A DNA stretch of 33,576 bases from CAIZGX01 sp039805165. Its GTDB lineage: Bacteria > Bacteroidota > Bacteroidia > Flavobacteriales_D > Sanyastnellaceae. The stretch covers positions 1 through 33,576 of the forward strand of contig JBDLUS010000132.1 of assembly GCA_039805165.1 (NCBI GenBank). Reading direction: 5' to 3'. The position numbers and the translations under genes are program-made. Positions 25,842-33,576 of the stretch are shown one piece after another; position 1 is the first letter of the stretch, and every line of letters starts with the position of its first letter. The notes beneath the pieces are model-generated. The model was not told where the DNA came from. It saw only the letters and a list, made by a program, of their open reading frames with translations, and made no database searches.

Positions 25842-28800
25842 TTACAATTTTACAAACTCTCTTTTCACCAAGGAACCTGAATCCTGAATCTGCAAAACAT
25901 AAATTCCACTTGGAAGATTTGAAATATTCAATTGTTGTTTCGCTGTGTTTACACTTCCAGAAAGAACCTGTTTTCCATCCACTGAGAAAACACAGTAACT
26001 CGTTGCATTCAGTATTTCGTGTCCCACATTTACATTCAGCACATCATAACTTGGAACCGGGAAAATCGCAACTTGATTCAAAGAATTTTCATTCACATTC
26101 AAAACAGGGGTTTCTCCGATAGTAAACACTCCAGAGGCGGGAAGTGACAGAGAAATTTCGTAGTTGTCTCCGACTAAAGTCATCGGATAAACCTGAATGG
26201 TGTTATCCAAACTAAACTCTTCCGATTCTGTCACAATCAAATTCACTTCATTCAATCCTATGAGTTCTGAGGCAGGCACTTTCAATGTAGAAAGAAATGC
26301 ATTACCCGTTCTTGTGAAACCGTAGGTTCTTTCAATTCGATTAGAAACAAACGGATAAACAGTATTGCTCGCATTCATTCCGTTTACATCACTTCCTACC
26401 AACAAATAATTCCCATCAATCATGGTTCCCACTGCACTTACTTCAAGAACTCCCATACCTTGAGCAACCTCGTGCTTGTCTCCGGCATTTTCCTGACCAA
26501 CTCCAATAACTTCCTCTGTGTAATTCGGATGGAAATAGCGCGTTTGAAGACCCAGGTCTAATCCGTATTTCGAACCGAGGTAGTTGTTTACAATGGTGTG
26601 ATGTGACAAGAACAATCTACGCTTGTATAAAATATTCTCGCCCATTCTGCCCTTTCCAAAACGGTCGTCAAAATCCCATCCGAAACGAATATCAATAGGT
26701 GTTGAATTATCACGAGCGCCAATGTTTATTCCTGGGAACGGATAAAGATGATCGTCGAAAATGGTATAGAACAATTGATGTAAATCGTCTTGCTCATAGA
26801 TTAATCCATAAATGTGAGGTGAAGTGGCTTCGCCAATATAAAAAATAGGCGAGCCTGAATAATTACTCTCTAAATCCAAAACTTCACCGTGATAATAATA
26901 ATCGTTTTTCCAAGGGTGAAGGAGGTAACCGTTCGGCACACGTGCACTCGCAAACCAACCGTGATCATTAAACAGAATCGAATCTGTTTCAACCACGCAA
27001 TAGGCGCTTGTACTTCTTCCACCTAACACATCATTCATTTGCAAGAAGTCGTTATCGCCGTCGAACTGAATTCCTGCGCGTGTGTGAACACCATTGTTTG
27101 CAATGAATGTGGGGCGCTGATTCACGCTCCCTTGCGAAGCCGAACTGTTATTTCCACTTTGATCTTGCCAGATGTAAACAGGATCCCCGTCGTTCGCTGA
27201 AAGTGCTCCATTCAAGAGCGCACCTTTGTCTGCGCGCATCCAAAACGCTAAGTCATTGCTATCCCCAACACCGCCTGGACCTTTGCTTCCGAATGCTGCA
27301 GGTGCCTGCATGAACACGAGCTTCAACGTATCGCTCACTTCATTTCCAGTAAAGAAATTATCAATAGCCGAGTTGCTTGGCAAAACCACTTTTACTTGCC
27401 CGAAAGTTGTCGGTGTAATGTTAACCGTATAATGAGAAGGCCCACCTGAAACTGAATTGACCGTTCCATTTTCAATATAAAAATCGGACGATGTTAAATC
27501 GCTCACGTCTATGTTCGAAAGATTTCGATAGAAGAAAATATCAGCGTCAAATGTTCCAATTACTTCACCTGAAGTATTGGGGGAATTCCAAACTGCACTG
27601 GTTGGAAAGACATTCGTTTCAGGGCTGTACAAATCGCTTTCCCACATGCCACGTCCATAGGTTGAAGCGCGAATTCGCTTAGGGGAATCGTAGGCAATTT
27701 CCAATTCAGTTACCCTTGCAGCATAGGGAAATCCGGAAGAGAAATTCACCCACTCCGTCATGCTCGCATCCCAATAGTAAATTCCAAGATCAGTTCCAAT
27801 GTAGAGATTTTCCAAAACAGATGACGTGTCTGTAACAATCGTATTTACAGCAACATCTGGAAGATTCGGAGTCATCAGAGTCCACGACGTCCCAGCGGTT
27901 AAACTCTTGTACACATTTTTATTGAATGCGATGTACACAATTAACGAGTCAGTCTTGTGCGTTTCAATTGCATTCACTGCAACCACGGCGTTCGGCAGAT
28001 AAGTACTAATGTTCTGCCACACCACTGTGTCGGCCATTGCATTGTCTGTTCTTCCCATTTTTCGAGAACCCTTCGAAGCATACAACACATTTACTTTCGT
28101 GTAATGTCCACGAATTTGATTGCAATCCGTTGTATTCGCGCTCAAGAAATTCGTTGAAATTTTTTGCCACACGATAGAGTCCTTGTTTACATGTTTAATG
28201 TTCTTCGAACGCCAAATGTTTTTCATTCCAACAAACATTGTCGAGCTGCTATCAGCATGCAAACAATAAGGCGTGCTCCATGCTCCTTCTTCGTTCATAC
28301 CGTTGACTCCATCTCCCGCAAATTTCTGATTGATGTAGTTGTCTGAAGTTCTATACAAGTCGCCGTAATAAATACTGCTATAGCGTCTTCCAACCTCCTC
28401 GTAATCATACATACACTCGAAACCATCTCCCCCACCCGTTCTAACCCAACGAGCGCCCTGAAACTCAGCCGTTCCATTGTCTTGAAATCCAGTTAATGCC
28501 TTTGCGCCATCATGAGGCGATTGCCCCAATCTGTATATCTGTCCATTTACAATCCCCTTAGAAATGTCTTGCCACTCAGAATTGTTTACATATCGATAAA
28601 GACCCCCATCGTTGCATACGTACAAGTCTTGGTTATGCGGATTGATTGCCATTTCGTGCTGATCCACGTGAACAAAATTCGAATTGATGTCCTGCCATGT
28701 TGTTCCACCATCGACACTCTTCTTCAAGCGTATTCCACCGCAATAAATAACATTTTGTGTTTGCGCATCCCCTACCAAGCAGAGGTCATACCACGCTTGT

Positions 28801-29888
28801 CCACCTGTGCTCGAGCCATCTGCAGACCAACCCATAATATTTGGAGTACTGCTCATTTGAGTGAACGTCATTCCGGCATCTTCACTTTTGAATGTTCCGG
28901 TGTAGGCATATGTATTCGTTCTTAAGATGTATACCGCATCTGGCTCAGCGGCATTCACAGAAACACACATGCGTGTTCCGTTCGAAACTCCTGAGTTACT
29001 TTGCGCCCAAGTCAAACCAAAATCTTCACTTCTATAAAATCTTCCGGCACCTGTTGCGTACAAGATGTTGGGTGAAGTGGGGTGTTGCGCCAAATCTTTA
29101 TAATCAAAGGTGTTTGAAGAAACTTGAGACCAAGAAACTCCTCCGTCTATTGATCTTCTAATTCCCAAATCAGTGGCTATAACCACACTGTGCGCTTGGT
29201 CAACACAAACAATAATCTTTCCTACAGTTCTTGTTGCAATGCCCGTATTTACAAAGTTCCAAGTAAGTCCACTATCATCACTTCGAAGAACACCCATACC
29301 CGGTGAATCTCCCGCGTCTCTGTCGCCTGTTCCTGCATATACAATGTTTGGATTGTTCGGATCGAAAGCAATTGCGCTGACTCCGAGCGTTGGCAGATCA
29401 TCTGTTGAAGTGCTCCAAGTATTTCCACCGTCTGTTGACCTCCACAATCCTCCCGCAGGTGTTCCCACCAACATCAGTTGATCATTCGTCGGATGAAACG
29501 CAATGCAAGAAACTCTTCCTACACCTTCGATATTTTCACGAGTGGTCACATCATCGATAATTGGACCTAAAGGTTGCCAATTTCCAGAAACCGATCGCTG
29601 TCCCGAATAACTCTTCAAAGCAGTCCACAACTCAAGGGTCTCTCTTCCATTTAACATCTTACCGTTTGCATCGGCATGGGTTTCCATTAACCACTTGAAA
29701 CGTTCCAAAGGCTTGTAACCTTGACCGCGCTGAGTGGGTCTTTGAGGCCAAGCCGAATTCATTTCCAAAATAAAATCAAACACGGAAATGTCACTGTGCA
29801 TTAAATCCGTCCACATCGGATGTTCCTGCGCCAAAACACTCACAGTTATAAAACCCGAAAAAACTAAGGAGAGTATACGTTTCATCAT
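25842..29888 (-). CDS. T9SS type A secreted protein with sialidase/VPS10-like propeller and lectin-like domain
   Basis: A 1348-residue protein with signal peptide MMKRILSLVFSGFITVSVLA. A large beta-propeller region (about 140-740) carries Asp-box (BNR) repeats: WRSTDGGNTWS, LRSDDSGLTW, RRSIDGGVSWSQ, YRSEDFGLTWAQ, FKSEDAGMTF and KKSVDGGTTWQD. An Ig-like stretch (about 765-860) precedes a concanavalin/LamG-like domain starting LAFWMRADKG (about 880) with WQDQSGNN and a FDGDNDFLQM segment. A T9SS type A domain (about 1265-1348) with FSVDGKQVLSG and LPSGIYVLQI ends the protein. I saw no Arg triad of a true sialidase, so binding is likelier than hydrolysis. The ATG at 29888 (or 29885) replaces an upstream TTG at 29909. 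A separate terminator isolates it from the peroxiredoxin gene. Confidence 0.88.
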   Translation of the reverse strand: MMKRILSLVFSGFITVSVLAQEHPMWTDLMHSDISVFDFILEMNSAWPQRPTQRGQGYKPLERFKWLMETHADANGKMLNGRETLELWTALKSYSGQRSVSGNWQPLGPIIDDVTTRENIEGVGRVSCIAFHPTNDQLMLVGTPAGGLWRSTDGGNTWSTSTDDLPTLGVSAIAFDPNNPNIVYAGTGDRDAGDSPGMGVLRSDDSGLTWNFVNTGIATRTVGKIIVCVDQAHSVVIATDLGIRRSIDGGVSWSQVSSNTFDYKDLAQHPTSPNILYATGAGRFYRSEDFGLTWAQSNSGVSNGTRMCVSVNAAEPDAVYILRTNTYAYTGTFKSEDAGMTFTQMSSTPNIMGWSADGSSTGGQAWYDLCLVGDAQTQNVIYCGGIRLKKSVDGGTTWQDINSNFVHVDQHEMAINPHNQDLYVCNDGGLYRYVNNSEWQDISKGIVNGQIYRLGQSPHDGAKALTGFQDNGTAEFQGARWVRTGGGDGFECMYDYEEVGRRYSSIYYGDLYRTSDNYINQKFAGDGVNGMNEEGAWSTPYCLHADSSSTMFVGMKNIWRSKNIKHVNKDSIVWQKISTNFLSANTTDCNQIRGHYTKVNVLYASKGSRKMGRTDNAMADTVVWQNISTYLPNAVVAVNAIETHKTDSLIVYIAFNKNVYKSLTAGTSWTLMTPNLPDVAVNTIVTDTSSVLENLYIGTDLGIYYWDASMTEWVNFSSGFPYAARVTELEIAYDSPKRIRASTYGRGMWESDLYSPETNVFPTSAVWNSPNTSGEVIGTFDADIFFYRNLSNIDVSDLTSSDFYIENGTVNSVSGGPSHYTVNITPTTFGQVKVVLPSNSAIDNFFTGNEVSDTLKLVFMQAPAAFGSKGPGGVGDSNDLAFWMRADKGALLNGALSANDGDPVYIWQDQSGNNSSASQGSVNQRPTFIANNGVHTRAGIQFDGDNDFLQMNDVLGGRSTSAYCVVETDSILFNDHGWFASARVPNGYLLHPWKNDYYYHGEVLDLESNYSGSPIFYIGEATSPHIYGLIYEQDDLHQLFYTIFDDHLYPFPGINIGARDNSTPIDIRFGWDFDDRFGKGRMGENILYKRRLFLSHHTIVNNYLGSKYGLDLGLQTRYFHPNYTEEVIGVGQENAGDKHEVAQGMGVLEVSAVGTMIDGNYLLVGSDVNGMNASNTVYPFVSNRIERTYGFTRTGNAFLSTLKVPASELIGLNEVNLIVTESEEFSLDNTIQVYPMTLVGDNYEISLSLPASGVFTIGETPVLNVNENSLNQVAIFPVPSYDVLNVNVGHEILNATSYCVFSVDGKQVLSGSVNTAKQQLNISNLPSGIYVLQIQDSGSLVKREFVKL

Positions 29889-29924
29889 AATTACAAGAAT
29901 ACGGCACAAATAAATTCACACAAT

Positions 29925-29952
29925 AAAAAAAGGGCTCCGAAGAGCCCTTTTT
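29925..29952 (-). terminator. Rho-independent terminator of the peroxiredoxin gene
   Basis: The stem GGGCTC/GAGCCC (29932-29947) reads on the minus strand with a TTCG tetraloop followed by seven T. It lies 17 bp after the peroxiredoxin stop and ends that transcript before the secreted-protein gene. Confidence 0.9.
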
Positions 29953-29969
29953 ATCCAATTTATTTTGAA

Positions 29970-30602
29970 TTAGTGTTTCGCCAAATAATCGGCAACACCT
30001 TCGTGATTCGCTTTCATACCTTCACTTCCTTTTGACCAGTTTGCAGGACAAACTTCTCCGTTCTCTTCGAAGAACTGAAGAGCATCTACCATACGCAATG
30101 CTTCGTCTACGTTTCTTCCCAATGGGAAGTTGTTGATCAATTGGTGCATTACAACACCGTTCTTGTCAATCAAGAACAATCCGCGGTAAGCGATCATTGG
30201 ACCGTTAGCAACCAAGTTTCCTTCTGAATCGTAATCATATTCTCCAGCTAATACACCGTAGGTGTCTGAGATAGTTTTTGAAACGTCAGCAACAATTGGA
30301 TAAGTAATTCCCTTGATACCACCCGCGTTCTTCTCCATTTGCAACCATCCCCAGTGGCTCTCTTCTGTATCTGTAGAACATGCTACAACCGCGCAATTGC
30401 GAGATTCGAATTCTGCTAATTTTTCTTGAAATGCATGCAATTCAGTTGGACAAACGAATGTGAAGTCTTTTGGGTAGAAGAAGAACACAACATGTTTCTT
30501 TCCGATGAACTGATCCAATGAAAAATCACTCACTACGGTTCCTCCGTTAGTGATTGCTCCTGCCTTAAATGAAGGCGCTTTTTTTCCGACTAATGATGAC
30601 AT
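29970..30602 (-). CDS. Typical 2-Cys peroxiredoxin (AhpC/Prx1 type)
   Basis: A 210-residue cytoplasmic thiol peroxidase reducing hydrogen peroxide and organic hydroperoxides. The peroxidatic Cys51 lies in YPKDFTFVCPTEL and the resolving Cys185 in GEVCPANW. The conserved HWGWLQ block and the YRGLFLIDKNGVV strand complete the Prx1 pattern, and the C-terminal tail beyond Cys185 is that of the typical 2-Cys class. The N-terminus MSSLVGKKAPSFKA fixes the start at the ATG at 30602; the frame is open to a GTG at 30650 in the promoter region. It has its own -7 element (TAACTTTG) and terminator, with palindromes upstream that could mediate oxidative control. It lies 55 bp after a DUF423 gene, which may add read-through. 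Confidence 0.95.
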   Translation of the reverse strand: MSSLVGKKAPSFKAGAITNGGTVVSDFSLDQFIGKKHVVFFFYPKDFTFVCPTELHAFQEKLAEFESRNCAVVACSTDTEESHWGWLQMEKNAGGIKGITYPIVADVSKTISDTYGVLAGEYDYDSEGNLVANGPMIAYRGLFLIDKNGVVMHQLINNFPLGRNVDEALRMVDALQFFEENGEVCPANWSKGSEGMKANHEGVADYLAKH

Positions 30603-30617
30603 AAAATTTATTTTTTG

Positions 30618-30651
30618 CAAAGTTAACACCTTCGAAGGGTGAATGTTCACC
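30618..30651 (-). promoter_or_regulatory. Promoter region with two palindromes ahead of peroxiredoxin
   Basis: On the minus strand TAACTTTG (30618-30625) is an exact -7 consensus match, 15 bp before the ATG. Directly upstream lie a 10-bp perfect palindrome CCTTCGAAGG (30629-30638) and the inverted repeat GGTGAA-2 nt-TTCACC (30638-30651). They cover the region where sigma would contact the -33 box, for which no clear TTG is visible. An activator or repressor site is plausible. Confidence 0.45.
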
Positions 30652-30657
30652 TCAGTA

Positions 30658-31044
30658 TTAATTATTCATTTCTTTTTGAAAGGCCCGAGCTAAATACAAC
30701 CAAGACAAAACAAAGAACACGCCTCCAACAGGGGTAATTGGACCAACAATTTGCTTGAGTAAAGGAGGTAGCGAATCTGCAAAAGTCAATAGATAAAGTG
30801 ATCCAGAAAATCCTACGATCCCTGCTATGAACAAGACTCTCAAAGTCTTCAATGACTTCTCGCTCTTCAGCAGAACGGCGCTGAGAAGAATTCCTAACGA
30901 ATGAATTACCTGATAATAAACGGCCTTGTTATAAATGTCAATGGAATACGCCGAGACCATCGACTTTAATCCGTGTGCACCAAAGGCTCCTAAAACAATC
31001 GCCAAAGCCATTGAATAAGCACCTATCATCACTGAATTCTTCAT
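30658..31044 (-). CDS. DUF423 family membrane protein
   Basis: A 128-residue inner-membrane protein with four hydrophobic helices. The DUF423 signatures are visible: LGAFGAHGLKS (18-28), YNKAVYYQVIHSLGIL (38-53), FSGSLYLL (79-86) and ITPVGGVFFVLSWL (103-116). The family (E. coli YgdD type) is widespread and its function is not established. It is divergent from the TPR/PD40 gene, with only 36 bp between the two ATGs, and lies 55 bp upstream of the peroxiredoxin on the same strand. Full length for the family. Confidence 0.92.
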   Translation of the reverse strand: MKNSVMIGAYSMALAIVLGAFGAHGLKSMVSAYSIDIYNKAVYYQVIHSLGILLSAVLLKSEKSLKTLRVLFIAGIVGFSGSLYLLTFADSLPPLLKQIVGPITPVGGVFFVLSWLYLARAFQKEMNN

Positions 31045-31080
31045 AATTCGTATCTTTATAAATGGAATGAAAAAATATCG

Positions 31081-33576
31081 ATGCGAATTTGCGATGTATT
31101 TTTACACTTCCAACAAAAGGGAACACACATTAGAAAAATAATATCCATATTATTTCTTGCACTTTGCATAGGTAATCTCTATGCTCAAAAGCCTATTGAC
31201 GAAAAAACCCTTGCTGCAGAAGCAAACGTGTTTTTCGAAGAGGGTAATTACGTGCAAGCTTATGCTGTGTATTCGCAGTTGGTTTCACTTTATGGAAGCA
31301 ATCCCTTGTATGCGTTTAGATTTGGGGCTGCTGGAATATACGCTACCACAGATCGCGACAAGTGTATCTTCTTCATGAAAGATGGTGTGCGACGAGGATA
31401 TACAGAAGCAGAAACCCACTACTACTTGGCAAGAGCTTATCATCTCAGTTATAACTTCAAAGATGCCTTGACTGAATATGAAAAGTTTGAAACTACCGCT
31501 GAAAAGAAACAATTGAACAGATCTGATTGTAAAGCGCAAAAACTATCAGCGGAATCGGGATTGAATCTCATGAACAGCATCAAAGATGTTCAGGTGCTTG
31601 AAAAAACCGAGGCCGAGAAAGCAAGTTTCTATCGATACATGAACATTGATCCTTCCATCGGAAAAATCATTTCTACACCGAAGGAATTACTCTCTAAAAT
31701 TGATTTAAAATCGAAAGAAGAACATGTCTTCTTCCTTCCAACAAACGGAAAAAAAATATTCTTTTCCAGCAAAGGAAAAGAGGGTCTCACAGGAAAAGAC
31801 ATTTATATGACCTCTCGAGTGAATGGAGCATTCACTCCTCCTGTCAAATTGAAAAGCACCGTTAATACTGAATTCGATGAAGACTTTGCTTTTATGCATC
31901 CGAATGGAAGCACTTTGTACTTCGCATCGAAGGGACACGGTAGTATGGGAGGATATGATATTTTCAGATGTGAATGGGATGCTTCCATCAACGACTTCGG
32001 TCCGGCTATTAACATGGACTTCGCCATTAATACACCCGACGACGATCTTTTCTTCATAACCGACTCGCTGAATACTACAGCCTATTTTGCGAGTAGTCGT
32101 TTGACTTCTCCAGACAAATTATATGTCTACCGCGTTTTTGTAAATGGAATTCCAATGAACATCACCTACCTCAAAGGTGAATTTATTTCACGCGTAGATG
32201 CAACACAAACAGAAGCAAAGATTCAAGTATTCGATGATTTAACGAATCGAAAAATCATGGATACGCAAGCCCGTGAATCGAACGGACAATATCTGCTTTT
32301 CATTCCGACTGCGGGAAACTATACTTACAAAATTCAACCTCCCGGAAGTCCGCAAATTCATGAAGTATTGGTGAAGATTCCGCCGTCTGAAGGCTCTCGC
32401 GTTTTTCGTCAGGAAATAGTCTACACGAAAACAGACGGACGCGAAAAAGTCGAAGTGAAAAACTATTGGAACGATCCATTGAATGACAATGTTGAAGATC
32501 TTCAACGACAAATGCTTCTTGCGAAATCGCAACTCGATGTGAATGCCACTGTTGACCAAACAGCCTATACTACTGCGAATAATACAGGATCAAATATTAC
32601 TGGAGGAAACTACCCCAATCCGTCAGGACCTAACCAACGAGTTGAAATCGACACGGTCCTTTCATCGCAAGAAAAAACAATAGCCGCTTTGAAGCGTGAA
32701 ATTTTGTTAGCTGAACAAACTTCAAAATCATTGCTTCAATATGTTCAGCAGACCTTATCAGAAACAGATGAGGCCTATGAAGAATTTCAAACTGTTCGTT
32801 TCGAGAAACCAGAATCGATGGCTGACAGCGCGAAATTAATCGATGCTAGAAACTACATGATTGCGACACAAGACAAAAGTGCCGCAGCAATAGCCGCTTA
32901 TGAAATTTCAAAAGGAAGAGAAAAAGAACTCCGCGAAAAGCTAAACAGCGTTCAAACAACGAATACTCAAATAAAAGAATCTCTTGCCAAAAAAGATTCG
33001 CCAATGGCAGCCTACATAGTGAATGACTATGTTGCTAAAAATCCAGCAAGCGCTCAAGGTTTACCTACTGAAGCAGAGGTAACATGGAAATCAGAAATTG
33101 CAAAAACGGCGGTCAACGATAATAAAGCGCAGCGAGACGACACGCAGCTTCGTTTGAACACGAAAACAAAGGAACTCGAAGATTTAGAAAGCAAAGCGAA
33201 CGATGTAAGTAAACAAATGTCGGCTACTAAAAAGAAAAAAGACATTGAGCGTTTGGGGGGTGAATTAAATGCTATCGAGGTTGAATACACTTCAGTTCAA
33301 GAAGAAATTGAAACGGAAAAAGAAAACTTGCGCGTTCGTGAATTAGAGCTTCAAGAATCAATTGCATTCATGAAACTCCTTCAAGATCTAGAGAGCGAAA
33401 AACAACCTGATGTAAAGCCTGAATACAGAAATCTGAACAACAGTGTAGATGTCGAATCTCTGAAATCAGAAATTTTAGAATCTAAAAATCGTGTTTCCAC
33501 AGCATTGGAAAATTCACATTACGAAAACCCAGAACTCTCCAACAACGCTAGTTCCAACAACGCTAGTTCCAACAAC
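31081..33576 (+). CDS. TPR/PD40/coiled-coil secreted or periplasmic protein, partial
   Basis: The frame is open from an ATG at 31081 to the right edge (832 codons, no stop). A hydrophobic signal (IRKIISILFLALCIGNLYAQ, about 17-36) follows an unusually long 16-residue start; no ATG lies nearer. After it come a TPR-like segment (about 40-140, EEGNYVQAYAVYSQL and YLARAYHLSYNFKDALTEYE) and PD40 propeller strands (about 212-310, KKIFFSSKGKEG, DIYMTSR, GSTLYFASKGHGSMGGYDIF). A carboxypeptidase-regulatory-like stretch (about 360-455) is followed by a long Glu/Lys/Gln-rich coiled coil (about 470-800). The TPR, PD40 and regulatory-domain order recalls the T9SS protein PorE and related OmpA-family proteins, whose OmpA domain would lie beyond the edge. 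It ends in an Asn/Ser/Ala tandem repeat. Function is inferred. Confidence 0.85.
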   Translation, partial: MRICDVFLHFQQKGTHIRKIISILFLALCIGNLYAQKPIDEKTLAAEANVFFEEGNYVQAYAVYSQLVSLYGSNPLYAFRFGAAGIYATTDRDKCIFFMKDGVRRGYTEAETHYYLARAYHLSYNFKDALTEYEKFETTAEKKQLNRSDCKAQKLSAESGLNLMNSIKDVQVLEKTEAEKASFYRYMNIDPSIGKIISTPKELLSKIDLKSKEEHVFFLPTNGKKIFFSSKGKEGLTGKDIYMTSRVNGAFTPPVKLKSTVNTEFDEDFAFMHPNGSTLYFASKGHGSMGGYDIFRCEWDASINDFGPAINMDFAINTPDDDLFFITDSLNTTAYFASSRLTSPDKLYVYRVFVNGIPMNITYLKGEFISRVDATQTEAKIQVFDDLTNRKIMDTQARESNGQYLLFIPTAGNYTYKIQPPGSPQIHEVLVKIPPSEGSRVFRQEIVYTKTDGREKVEVKNYWNDPLNDNVEDLQRQMLLAKSQLDVNATVDQTAYTTANNTGSNITGGNYPNPSGPNQRVEIDTVLSSQEKTIAALKREILLAEQTSKSLLQYVQQTLSETDEAYEEFQTVRFEKPESMADSAKLIDARNYMIATQDKSAAAIAAYEISKGREKELREKLNSVQTTNTQIKESLAKKDSPMAAYIVNDYVAKNPASAQGLPTEAEVTWKSEIAKTAVNDNKAQRDDTQLRLNTKTKELEDLESKANDVSKQMSATKKKKDIERLGGELNAIEVEYTSVQEEIETEKENLRVRELELQESIAFMKLLQDLESEKQPDVKPEYRNLNNSVDVESLKSEILESKNRVSTALENSHYENPELSNNASSNNASSNN
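33538..33576 (+). repeat. 15-bp tandem repeat at the right edge
   Basis: A unit TCCAACAACGCTAGT repeats about 2.6 times without mismatch and continues to the last base of the window. In frame it encodes SNNAS repeats at the end of the coiled coil. A perfect array like this can vary in copy number by slippage and may be why the assembled sequence stops here. Confidence 0.9.

Noticed and set aside
25842..29888. True sialidase or glycosidase activity
   Set aside because: Asp-box repeats are structural; I could not find a catalytic Arg triad or Tyr/Glu pair, so only a propeller is claimed.
30603..30650. N-terminal extension of the peroxiredoxin to a GTG at 30650
   Set aside because: The 16 extra residues do not occur in the family and would cover the -7 element and palindromes.
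31067..31141. Short 24-codon frame beginning MKKYRCEFAM ahead of the TPR/PD40 gene
   Set aside because: It overlaps the start of the large frame in another phase and has no other support as a gene.

Overview
The window is a stretch of chromosome from a member of the Bacteroidota, most likely a Flavobacteriales- or Cryomorphaceae-like marine or freshwater bacterium. Supporting signs are type IX secretion (T9SS) C-terminal sorting domains of both type A and type B, lipoproteins with the lipobox ending TSC, a SusC/HmuR-style TonB receptor with an N-terminal carboxypeptidase-regulatory-like domain, Bacteroidota-type promoters (TTG - 19 nt - TAnnTTTG) and a near absence of Shine-Dalgarno sites. 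Taxonomy below phylum is inference.

Region 1 (1-6746, minus strand) is one compact operon. In transcription order it holds a phosphotransferase of the PEP-synthase/rifampicin-phosphotransferase type, a UbiA-like membrane protein, a zinc-ribbon SAM methyltransferase, a membrane fatty acid desaturase, a class I-like HMG-CoA reductase, and a membrane protein cut by the left edge that may be CDP-lipid-synthase-like. Neighbouring genes overlap or lie 1-11 bp apart. The set looks like an isoprenoid/lipid modification pathway whose product I cannot name; it is the best candidate for an undescribed system. A divergent pair (6799-8466, plus) carries a second desaturase and a lipoprotein with membrane segments.

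Region 2 (8484-18386) is dominated by one 3157-residue secreted beta-helix protein (minus) with a T9SS type A domain, followed by an unlisted 58-residue small protein. A tRNA-Glu lies just upstream. The giant gene and the small ORF are bracketed by two identical 30-bp copies of a terminator hairpin.

Region 3 (18405-23294) holds an outer-membrane beta-barrel protein, an RlpA-like protein, a lipoprotein with a short collagen-like run, then a membrane-anchored small protein and a heme-type TonB-dependent receptor. A 16-bp perfect palindrome lies ahead of that last pair and a triple-hairpin repeat lies between the two genes.

Region 4 (23272-29888, minus) has a 1348-residue sialidase-propeller/lectin-like T9SS type A protein, a T9SS type B protein and a diacylglycerol-kinase-family lipid kinase overlapping it by 4 bp. 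Region 5 (29925-33576) has a typical 2-Cys peroxiredoxin and a DUF423 membrane protein (minus). Divergent from them is a large TPR/PD40/coiled-coil protein, open at the right edge, which ends inside a 15-bp tandem repeat. Several start codons were moved inward from TTG/GTG to ATG because signal peptides, divergent genes or family N-termini fit better.
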